From the NCBI GenBank assembly GCA_945897765.1, contig CAMDGP010000001.1:1-35034 (forward strand): a stretch of DNA of 35,034 nt. The letters run 5' to 3'. The notes under the pieces are model-generated. The model worked only from the letters and a program-made list of their open reading frames with translations, was not told where the DNA came from and ran no database searches. Below, one piece after another: positions 8,901 to 15,905 of the stretch. The position numbers were made by a program, and so were the translations under genes. Numbering within the stretch: position 1 is the stretch's first letter; every line of letters starts with the position of its first letter. Origin of the DNA: Chitinophaga pinensis. GTDB taxonomy: Bacteria > Bacteroidota > Bacteroidia > Flavobacteriales_D > Crocinitomicaceae.

Positions 8901-11900
8901 GGACAATATTGGGTGCAGACGGTAGATGTATTTGGGAGGACTTCGAGAGATACAGTCAATGTTTTTCGTCCAATTTATAATCAAATTACTTTGCAAAATG
9001 AATTGGTATGTGCTAGTCAACCTGAATTTTATTCGGCACCCATTCCAAGTGGTGCTTATACGTTTGTTTCTTGGAGCGATGGAGTTACTACAGCGACAAG
9101 AACGATTAGCTCAGCCCAGTCCTTAAGTTATACAATTCAAGATAATGGAGGTTGTCAACGAACTTCAAATGTCGCCCAAATTACGGTTGATGCCACGTTA
9201 GTTAATATGTCATTGGGGCAAGATACTTCCTTGTGTGCTGGAAATGCGATTGGATTAGTTCAGAATTTAGTAGGCTCTATAAACTATAGTTGGAATACAG
9301 GAAATACACAACCTACTCAAATTGCGGATACATCTGGAACCTATATCCTTCAGGTATCTAATTCCAATGGCTGCCAAAAGAGCGATGAAATTGCAGTTGT
9401 GGTTGTTGGAGTTGCTCCAACACTCGATTTTTACATTTCACCGCAAGCGTGTCAAGGTGGAACATTTACTTTTTGGGATTCTTCAACGGTAGTAGCGCCT
9501 AGTACAATTTCATCCACTGTATGGCATTTCCAAAATCAACAAGATTTTATAGGTACAAATGGCACAGTCAGCTATCAAGATAGTGGTTTTTTCACAGGTT
9601 CTATAGAGGTAACTACCTTTCAAGGTTGCTCCAATTCGGCTAATTTCTCCATTTACAGTTCCCCACTGCCAATTTTGGAAATTAAAAAATCATATAGTTG
9701 TACTCCTGGTATAATTGAGTTGACCGGCGTTAATGCAACAGGGTTGGATATTGCTACTTATGATTGGTCGATTACACAAAATGGTGTTGCACTTCAAAGT
9801 TCATTGGATACAGTTCTTTTCACGCTTAATTCTAATAATGAGCTTAACGTCCAATTATCAGTGGTCGATGAATTAGCTTGTTCAAATCAAATTTCAACTA
9901 TTTTTCCTCTTGCTGCCGAAAATACAATTCAACTAACAACGCCAAGCAATAATGTGACGCTATCAAGCGGTGATGGCATACCATTTTCATGGACCGACTT
10001 GCCCTTTGATTCCATTTCAACAGATTACACAATTGAAATTGCCAGTGATTCTCTTTTTGTCAATCTCGTTCATCAGCAGACAATTAGTGAATCAAATTTG
10101 ATTTATTCACCAGCATCACTCAGTGGTTTCTACTTCTGGCGTGTCAAACGTTGCTACTCTCAGAATTGGTCGCATTTTAGAAAATTCAATATTGTAAATA
10201 TAAGTAATGGTCAGCGTCTCTGGTTGCGCAGTGATTCATTACAAATTCTAGGTGGTAAAATTGCACAATGGTATGATCGAAGTGGAAATGGTTTTCACGC
10301 TATTCAAAATACAGTGAGTTCGCGGCCGACATTAGCATCTATTTCTCCTAATATTGCTCACCCTGCGGTAAAATTTGATGGCATAGACGATTTTTTAATT
10401 GGTCAAACAATACCAGGAATCAACAATAGTTCAATGACAGCCTTCATATTAGTAAATGGATATAACCAAACGGATAATGGAGGTTTATTAACAATAGGGA
10501 CATTAAACCAAGGGTTCGGTTTGTATCGTGGTACTCTTTATCAAAAATTTACAATGTTAACTAATTATGCAACAAATAGTTTAGTTTTCGATATTCCAGA
10601 CCCTATGCCGAACGCTGGTTTTCCGTTCAAATTATATGGAATGACCAAAAATTTTGGTGTTAATGTCCAAATGCATGGTAATGGTGTTACGGGTTCAACA
10701 AATACAGTTCCGTCGTTAGTTGGCTCATTTACAAATGCAAATTATCAAATTTCAGGAGGAGAATTAAGTAAATTAAATGGCGAAATTGCTGAAGTTATTC
10801 TTTATGATCAAGCGTTACCAACTTCCCAAAGAAACGAAATAGAACGTTATTTGATGGATCGCTATGCACCTCCAGTGAATTTAGGAGCGGATATAAATTC
10901 CACCTATGGTTTTTGTGATATTACTCTGCTACCAACCAATCAAATTTACACGTCTTATTTGTGGAGCAATAATGCTACATCTTCTTCAATCGCTATTAAT
11001 GAACCTGGAACTTACTGGGTGCAAGCTGTTGATGTCTTTGGAAGAACGTCGAGAGATACGATTCAAGTATTTAGACCTGTTTTTGACGAAATAGCCTTAA
11101 ATGATGAAGCCATTTGTTTTGGTCAAAGTGAAACCTTAATTGCGCCAATTCCTTCAGACAATTACACATTTTTCCAATGGAGTGACGGATTAACAAATCC
11201 AATCCGAATTATTGATACGGTTCAAACTTTAAGTTTTACGATTGAGGACAGTTTGGGCTGTCAACGTAGTTCAAATTTGGTACAAATAACTATCGACTCA
11301 AGTTTAATTGGAGTCTCTCTTGGAAATGATACTACTTTATGCGCTGGAAACTCAATAGCACTAGAAACTACACCTACCGGAAACTTGAACTATTTGTGGA
11401 ATACACTCAATACAAGTTCAAGTCAAATAATTGATACCTCAGGCACATACATTGTTCAGGTTTCAAATCAAAATGCATGTTCCAATTCAGATGAAATTTA
11501 CGTTGAAATAATTGGAATTGCTCCAACATTAAACTTTGATTTCCCAACTGAAATTTGTCAAGGCCTAACTGTTAATTTTTCTGACTCATCCACTGTTCCT
11601 CTTCCTAATGAAATAAATGAAATCGTTTGGCATATTGAAAATCAGCCAGATTATTTTGGAGCAAGTGGTTCAATAAATATCAATGAAAGTGGAACTTTCC
11701 AATGTGAATTAGAAGTTAGTACAGTAGAGGGTTGTAACAATATTGCGAATTTTGAATTGACCGTTTTCCCAAAACCAATTATTTCATTTACTACCGAGAA
11801 ATTCTGTCCGAATGAATTTGTAGTGTTTAATCCTGTGAATTCAATTTCTACGCAAATTTCAAATTTCAATTGGCTTGGTGACTCAGGTAATTTTTCAAGC

Positions 11901-13385
11901 ACATCTACAAATCCTACTTATTTGTTTGGTGTAGCAGGAAATTATACTGTGACATTGAACGTGGAGGATCAGAATGGATGCAAAGATACAGTCGTCCAAA
12001 ATATAAATATTCAAGAAGGTCCGTTGGTTGATTTCAGTATTACCAATCCATGCGAAAAGCAAACTGTTGAGTTTTTAAACGGAAGTACTATTTCGGATAC
12101 ACTTTCAATATCGAGTTATCAATGGAATACAAGTGATGGAGCAAGTTCTGCGGATTCAACGTTTAATAATGTTTTCTCTGAATATGGTGATTATCAAGTA
12201 AGTTTAGTAGCAAATGCTAATAACGGATGTAGAGACACGATCGAAAAAACCATCACCATTCACCCAATTCCAATTTTAGAGTGGGGATTAGGTCCTGCCT
12301 GCAAAAATACTTGGACAACTTTTGAGAACCAAAGTACTATTCCGTTGGGCAGTATTTCGCAAACAGAATGGTTGGTCAACCTACAATATCCATTTGAAGG
12401 AACAAGCTCTGCTTATAAGTTCGTTACTACGGGAGTTCAATACCTGAACTTAACTTCTACTAGTGATCAAAACTGTACTTCAGACACTTTAATTATTGTG
12501 AACGTAAATCCCGAATTAGATGCACGATTTAACTACTTACCTTTAAATATTGTTTCAGGAGTTCCAGTAACTTTTAGTGATTTAAGTATTGCTTCATCTA
12601 GCTCAACTTGGGATATGGGAATTGGTGAAGAATTGATAACCTACACACCACCATTAAATCAATTTGTAAAATCTTATCCCTTGGAATGGGTCGATTCAAC
12701 AATCAATGTAAGCTTGTTTGTTGAAAATCAAATTGGATGCAAGGATACAATAAGCAAATCGTTCACAGTTCAAGGCCCTGCATTTGATTTAGAAGTAAAG
12801 TCAGTTTTTGTTCAAGAAATTAATGGTTTTAATACAATTGGTGTAGAGTTCGAAAACAAAGGAACGATTGCAATTACTTCTGTAAATTTCCAGTTGTCTT
12901 CTTTAAATTCACTTCCAATTCAAGAAACATGGGCGGGAAATCTATTAGCAAACCAAGATTTGATTTACATGTTCAATGCAAAACTATCTGCCTACAATTC
13001 AACGCAAGATGATCTAACAAATTTCTTATGCGTTGAAGGTTTTGCATCGGACAATTTAGGGAATGTTGATATTATAATAGCGAATAATAAAGTTTGTGAA
13101 AATACAGAAAATGAAGAAATAGCTTTGCTTTCTGTCGCACCAAATCCAACTGAGAATACGACCAATATTAGTTTGTTAATTCCAAATACAACCGAAGCAA
13201 CTAATTTGAATGTTTCGCTCTACAGCATGAACGGTGCAATTGTTAAATATATAATTAAAGACCAAAGTTTGGAGGCTGGTATTTTTGACTTCAATGTTGA
13301 TTTGACTAACGTTCAACTAGGAATTTATTTACTGAAAATTGAAGATGGAACAACAAGTAAAGTGATACGATTGTCTAAAATATAA
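5904..13385 (+). CDS. giant T9SS-exported surface protein with three LamG/Ig/PKD superrepeats
   Basis: The 2493-residue product starts with a signal peptide (about residues 1-19, ending LGQ). Three long repeats follow with near-exact periods of 703 and 702 residues: each opens with a ConA/LamG-like domain (LKLWYNADS near 27, LRLWLRADR near 735, QRLWLRSDS near 1437), then Ig-like strands with NEPGQYWVQ, then SLGNDTTLC and PKD-like strands. Fn3-like modules precede repeats 2 and 3 (near 651 and 1348). After repeat 3 come about four PKD-like domains (near 1955-2290), a CARDB-like domain, and a type A sorting domain from about 2404 (SVAPNPTENTTNIS to GIYLLKIEDG). The protein should cross the outer membrane by T9SS and be anchored on or shed from the surface; glycan binding or adhesion is inferred from the folds. 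No catalytic domain is visible. Confidence 0.92.
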   Translation: MKIQLLILFFASNLYVLGQAPNNISGLKLWYNADSVNIVGGKVTQIFDQSGLQNNAIQNLSSKQPIVINNVLNGKKSIRFTSTNEMDISGVQLNSSAPHTMYFVVSNLNSGNSVSTFFQIQSNGTYNSCYSIPSGTYKSSYGTFTAGSRSSNPLALFKSTNLYTVSNPNYFKISFDGSSSTNINSFNYFNNNQTQLKTAGTNGLSNNFSKIGCTTTNFSFIGDILEVIFFERNLSASENNIIESYLKNRYMPILELGPDILSSYGFQNYSLNASSNFQEYQWNTGETTSSIVINEPGQYWVQVKDRFGIISSDTINLTRPDYSVIQLSNQTICYNSNTSIAAQIPAGDYTFVQWSDGVTTQTRTITQTTNLNYTLKDNLNNTKTSNTATLTYDNTLQNVSLGNDTTLCEGNFIQLQVTSPSIITYLWSTNNTTPSITLVNSGVYSLEVSNSNGCSKNETIQVTIQGQSPTIQINFPTQFCLNESTPFSESSFVQNGEAIGFREWNFGNNTYSNLSSGAFVNSIIGDYNGTLTVTSIGGCRHTQAFSYSVRPKPTASYTSPLLCDNVSGLFTNISSAPSSTISTSQWLVDDILNASTINLNYAHPVTGNYNLKLIVTNGFGCKDTSSQTQSVINTYPIPNASSLIDPFNTKTVLSTEQIPFSWSSVADNYFYELQFSTSTSFNSILYSQTTTQINLTTALNNSGTIFWRVKANNPCLLGGTSQVFSIQSVTIADSLRLWLRADRGTTLNGSTVSSWLDQSQTNLNASQSTVENQPTFVSSNPVLNGFSSVQFDGTNDMLNGGLIPRINTNSLSVFAVASGGNQSTTNAVLLSSGSATSGWWLSRRASAGRIGVLHNNNTLQGATATLPTSGYNFRLFGYKKVFGNSALLKVNGTNEISSTAAVAINGFTNANYQVGAGSGANFLNGDIAEVMVFTKTLSTEEQTGIEKYLMDKYTKPVNIGPDISMNYGFCDITLTSNAFFESYIWNTGASTSSIEINEPGQYWVQTVDVFGRTSRDTVNVFRPIYNQITLQNELVCASQPEFYSAPIPSGAYTFVSWSDGVTTATRTISSAQSLSYTIQDNGGCQRTSNVAQITVDATLVNMSLGQDTSLCAGNAIGLVQNLVGSINYSWNTGNTQPTQIADTSGTYILQVSNSNGCQKSDEIAVVVVGVAPTLDFYISPQACQGGTFTFWDSSTVVAPSTISSTVWHFQNQQDFIGTNGTVSYQDSGFFTGSIEVTTFQGCSNSANFSIYSSPLPILEIKKSYSCTPGIIELTGVNATGLDIATYDWSITQNGVALQSSLDTVLFTLNSNNELNVQLSVVDELACSNQISTIFPLAAENTIQLTTPSNNVTLSSGDGIPFSWTDLPFDSISTDYTIEIASDSLFVNLVHQQTISESNLIYSPASLSGFYFWRVKRCYSQNWSHFRKFNIVNISNGQRLWLRSDSLQILGGKIAQWYDRSGNGFHAIQNTVSSRPTLASISPNIAHPAVKFDGIDDFLIGQTIPGINNSSMTAFILVNGYNQTDNGGLLTIGTLNQGFGLYRGTLYQKFTMLTNYATNSLVFDIPDPMPNAGFPFKLYGMTKNFGVNVQMHGNGVTGSTNTVPSLVGSFTNANYQISGGELSKLNGEIAEVILYDQALPTSQRNEIERYLMDRYAPPVNLGADINSTYGFCDITLLPTNQIYTSYLWSNNATSSSIAINEPGTYWVQAVDVFGRTSRDTIQVFRPVFDEIALNDEAICFGQSETLIAPIPSDNYTFFQWSDGLTNPIRIIDTVQTLSFTIEDSLGCQRSSNLVQITIDSSLIGVSLGNDTTLCAGNSIALETTPTGNLNYLWNTLNTSSSQIIDTSGTYIVQVSNQNACSNSDEIYVEIIGIAPTLNFDFPTEICQGLTVNFSDSSTVPLPNEINEIVWHIENQPDYFGASGSININESGTFQCELEVSTVEGCNNIANFELTVFPKPIISFTTEKFCPNEFVVFNPVNSISTQISNFNWLGDSGNFSSTSTNPTYLFGVAGNYTVTLNVEDQNGCKDTVVQNINIQEGPLVDFSITNPCEKQTVEFLNGSTISDTLSISSYQWNTSDGASSADSTFNNVFSEYGDYQVSLVANANNGCRDTIEKTITIHPIPILEWGLGPACKNTWTTFENQSTIPLGSISQTEWLVNLQYPFEGTSSAYKFVTTGVQYLNLTSTSDQNCTSDTLIIVNVNPELDARFNYLPLNIVSGVPVTFSDLSIASSSSTWDMGIGEELITYTPPLNQFVKSYPLEWVDSTINVSLFVENQIGCKDTISKSFTVQGPAFDLEVKSVFVQEINGFNTIGVEFENKGTIAITSVNFQLSSLNSLPIQETWAGNLLANQDLIYMFNAKLSAYNSTQDDLTNFLCVEGFASDNLGNVDIIIANNKVCENTENEEIALLSVAPNPTENTTNISLLIPNTTEATNLNVSLYSMNGAIVKYIIKDQSLEAGIFDFNVDLTNVQLGIYLLKIEDGTTSKVIRLSKI
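5985..12320 (+). repeat. three in-frame ~2.1 kb coding repeats inside the giant cargo gene
   Basis: Matched landmarks recur at 6783, 8892 and 10998 (start of the NEPG motif) and at 7101, 9210 and 11316 (start of SLG), giving spacings of 2109 and 2106 bases. The units are diverged in sequence but almost free of length change; repeats 2 and 3 look closer to each other than to repeat 1. This points to old segmental duplication rather than recent expansion. Confidence 0.85.
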
Positions 13386-13529
13386 CTTCAATCTTAAATT
13401 TGAAATACAGAAGTTTTAAAGCCTTCATTTGTTAACTAATTGATTGTGAAAGTTGTCAAAAATGAAGTGTTTTTAGTTTAACTGCTGCTTTATCTCACAA
13501 CATAAAGGAGATTAACCAACTAACTTCAT

Positions 13530-13608
13530 ATTTCACTTTTAACTCTTAATTTTTCACTTTCAGTTCTAAGTTATCAGTTCTCAACTCCATTATCAATTCT
13601 TAACTCTC
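13530..13608. repeat. degenerate pyrimidine-rich ~20-bp tandem repeat in a convergent gap
   Basis: About four units resembling TATCAGTTCTCAACTCCAT run from 13530 to 13608. The rest of the gap from 13386 shows only AT-rich DNA with a weak long-loop inverted repeat (CTTCATTT at 13423, AAATGAAG at 13460). The array extends into the 3' end of the opposite-strand gene and encodes its last residues and stop. Confidence 0.6.
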
Positions 13609-15515
13609 TTACTCAAGGCCTCATAAACAACTTCTTGTATATCTGTTCTGATGCTCATGTCACGAAGTTTCCAATTTTCAGGATCGGGATGCACGCGATT
13701 TGAAAGGAAAACAAAAATCACTTTGTCTTTTGGGTCTGCCCAAGCTAAAGTTCCTGTAAATCCAGAATGTCCGAAACTTTGTTGAGAAGCTGATTTTGCA
13801 CAAGTTCCGCCACCAGAAGCACTTGGTCTGTCGAAACCTGCACCGCGTTTATTTCCTTGAAATTGTTGTCTCGTAAACTCATCAATTGATTTTTCATTGA
13901 AAAAACTGAATCCAGCGTATTTTCCTTTATTCAGAAACAGTTGCATTATACTCGCTAAATCAGTTGCATTGCTGAAAATTCCAGCATGCCCGCCAACGCC
14001 ACCCAACAGCGCAGCACCTTGGTCGTGTACATATCCTTGAAGTAATTGATTTCTAAATATTTTCTCGTCGACTGTTGGTATTATTCTATTTTTTGGATAA
14101 AAATTCAAAGGCAAATAACTCACATTTCTTAAGCCCATCGGAAGATATATGTTATTTCTTAAATAGGTATTATGTCCTTCATGAATTTGTTTTTCAACTA
14201 TTTTTTGAACGAAATAAAAGCACAAGTCAGAATATTCATATTTCTTAACTCCAATTGGCGCTTTCACTATTTCGTCAAACATCACATCTACGTAATTATC
14301 TCTGACAAAAATTCCTTCTGCAACTTGCTTAGAAAATCCTTCTTTTCTGGTGTTTGAATAGATTTCTGGGTTTAATTGATCGGCAGTGTAAGTGTTTTTA
14401 TTAAATGCAATCCAAGGTTTGAATCCTGCTTGATGCGCCATCATATCACGAATTAAAACAGAATGATAAGGTGTTTTAGCTGTTAATTCAGGCAAATAAT
14501 CGCCCAGCTTTTTATTCAAGTCAAATTGTTGTTTAGAATGTAAATGTAAAGCCATCAAGGTAGAAGCTGCGATTTTTGTAACGGAAGCAATATCGTATAA
14601 ATCGTCATTTTTAACTTTTATTTCTTTGTCAACATACGTGGCTGAGCCAAAGGTTTTTCTGTAAATGATTTTATCTTCAACAGCCACAACAATTTGACAA
14701 CCAGGATAAGCTTTAACATTTATTCCATTTGTTGCGATTTCATCAATTTTAGCTAAATCAGCACTTGCAATTCCAACTTCTTCAGGTTGAGTAAATTTTA
14801 GTCGTCCATTCGTTTTACAGTCAATTCCAAAACCAACTTTAAATTTTAAACCAATTGCGTTTTTTAACTTCCCCTTCGCTTCAATGGCACCAAATAGTTG
14901 TTGAGCAACAACATTCTGAGCAATTTCATGATTTTCAGGGGCAAAAGAAATAGATTTTACATTCTTTAAATCTAGGAAATCGATAAAGCTTACATTTCCG
15001 AAAACACATATAGAAACTGGATTTGAACTCGAAATTTCATTGACAATTGAAGCATAATCTTTGTTGATTTCATTTCTATCACCACCTGAATTGTCTGCGT
15101 GTATTGATAAGATAATTAAATCTGAATTGTTCAAAATAGCAGCGTTTTTCGTCGCAAAATCAACACTTGAAATTCGAATAGAAGTATCAAAATCGGTAAA
15201 TAATTTACTCGTTTCTTCAAATGATTTTGAGTCTCCACCAATTGATAAATGAGTGATTTTACGATTTAAATTCCCAAGTGGCAAAACATTGTTTTCATTT
15301 TTAAGAATAACAATTTCATTTTCGATGGCAAGCGCTTGTTCGAATTCTGCTAATTTATTTAAATGAATTAATTCTGGTTTAATCCATTGGTTAGGAGCAG
15401 GGTTTGGTGCTGAAAATGTTATTCTAATATTCTCTGATGAACTGATTATAGGAACTAAAAAAGATGTTATTCCCAAGGCGATTGCTCCAAGAAAAATGTT
15501 TTTTTTAAGACTCAT
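13593..15515 (-). CDS. serine beta-lactamase-fold hydrolase with a GH3 C-terminal-like domain and no GH3 barrel
   Basis: The best start is the ATG at 15513-15515, because it opens a hydrophobic export segment (MSLKKNIFLGAIALGITSFL); the open frame reaches 40 codons further up without coding character. The resulting 640 residues hold a GH3 C-terminal-like region near 55-215, including ALAIENEIVILKNENNVLPL, then a class C beta-lactamase/esterase fold: SVTK at 311-314 (nucleophile Ser and Lys), YSD at 428-430 in place of the usual YxN, and HSGFTG at 583-588 as the KTG equivalent. Related Bacteroidota proteins of about 950-1000 residues place a NagZ-like GH3 TIM barrel in front; that barrel is absent here. 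It probably acts in the periplasm on peptidoglycan-derived or ester substrates. The substrate is not readable. Confidence 0.85.
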   Translation of the reverse strand: MSLKKNIFLGAIALGITSFLVPIISSSENIRITFSAPNPAPNQWIKPELIHLNKLAEFEQALAIENEIVILKNENNVLPLGNLNRKITHLSIGGDSKSFEETSKLFTDFDTSIRISSVDFATKNAAILNNSDLIILSIHADNSGGDRNEINKDYASIVNEISSSNPVSICVFGNVSFIDFLDLKNVKSISFAPENHEIAQNVVAQQLFGAIEAKGKLKNAIGLKFKVGFGIDCKTNGRLKFTQPEEVGIASADLAKIDEIATNGINVKAYPGCQIVVAVEDKIIYRKTFGSATYVDKEIKVKNDDLYDIASVTKIAASTLMALHLHSKQQFDLNKKLGDYLPELTAKTPYHSVLIRDMMAHQAGFKPWIAFNKNTYTADQLNPEIYSNTRKEGFSKQVAEGIFVRDNYVDVMFDEIVKAPIGVKKYEYSDLCFYFVQKIVEKQIHEGHNTYLRNNIYLPMGLRNVSYLPLNFYPKNRIIPTVDEKIFRNQLLQGYVHDQGAALLGGVGGHAGIFSNATDLASIMQLFLNKGKYAGFSFFNEKSIDEFTRQQFQGNKRGAGFDRPSASGGGTCAKSASQQSFGHSGFTGTLAWADPKDKVIFVFLSNRVHPDPENWKLRDMSIRTDIQEVVYEALSKRVKN

Positions 15516-15688
15516 TATTGAATTTTGGGTAAAGTTATACCAAATAACACGCTGAACATCATAAAAAAAATGTTTAACATAATGATTTATGAGATTAATG
15601 CCTGTAGAAAAGAGACAAAAAACCTCATAAATCATTTAATTGACACCACTCACAAGGTAATTAAAAACACCTAGTTACACTTCAATAA

Positions 15689-15904
15689 TCAATGTTCGTG
15701 GCAATGAACAGTGTAGGTTCCTGTTGTATCAGTGTAAGTTCCTAATGCTTCTAAATCTTCTAAAGCATCGCCACAAAACTCACCCATTTCGATTTCTGCA
15801 CCTGCTTTGTCATAATGACATTCGTGACATTTGTTTTTTTTGCAAGAACTCATTGCAAACACTGTTACTAGAGCGATAGCGCTCGATAAAACTACTTTTT
15901 TCAT
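15689..15904 (-). CDS. small His/Cys-rich lipoprotein beside a TonB receptor
   Basis: The 71-residue product begins with a signal peptide ending in a lipobox (AMSSC, lipidated Cys at 21). The mature part is rich in possible metal ligands: KCHECHY right after the lipid anchor, a further Cys in EFCGD, an acidic middle (GDALEDLEALG), and VHCHEH at the very end. It starts one base after the receptor's stop, so it is in the same operon and probably sits in the outer membrane facing the periplasm. Metal capture or hand-off for the receptor is inferred from composition and place; I know of no assigned function. Confidence 0.75.
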   Translation of the reverse strand: MKKVVLSSAIALVTVFAMSSCKKNKCHECHYDKAGAEIEMGEFCGDALEDLEALGTYTDTTGTYTVHCHEH

Positions 15905-15905
15905 A

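Noticed and set aside
13423..13467. Possible terminator after the giant cargo (CTTCATTT pairing with AAATGAAG, then TGTTTTTAG)
   Set aside because: The 8-bp A/T-rich stem encloses a 29-base loop; too weak to call as an intrinsic terminator.
14172..14357. Open frame opposite the serine hydrolase gene, and similar opposite-strand frames inside the large genes
   Set aside because: They are antisense to or out of frame with strongly supported genes, with no signal peptide, domain or independent start signal.
15516..15635. A 40-codon N-terminal extension of the serine hydrolase
   Set aside because: It lacks coding character and would bury the export signal that begins at the ATG 15513-15515.
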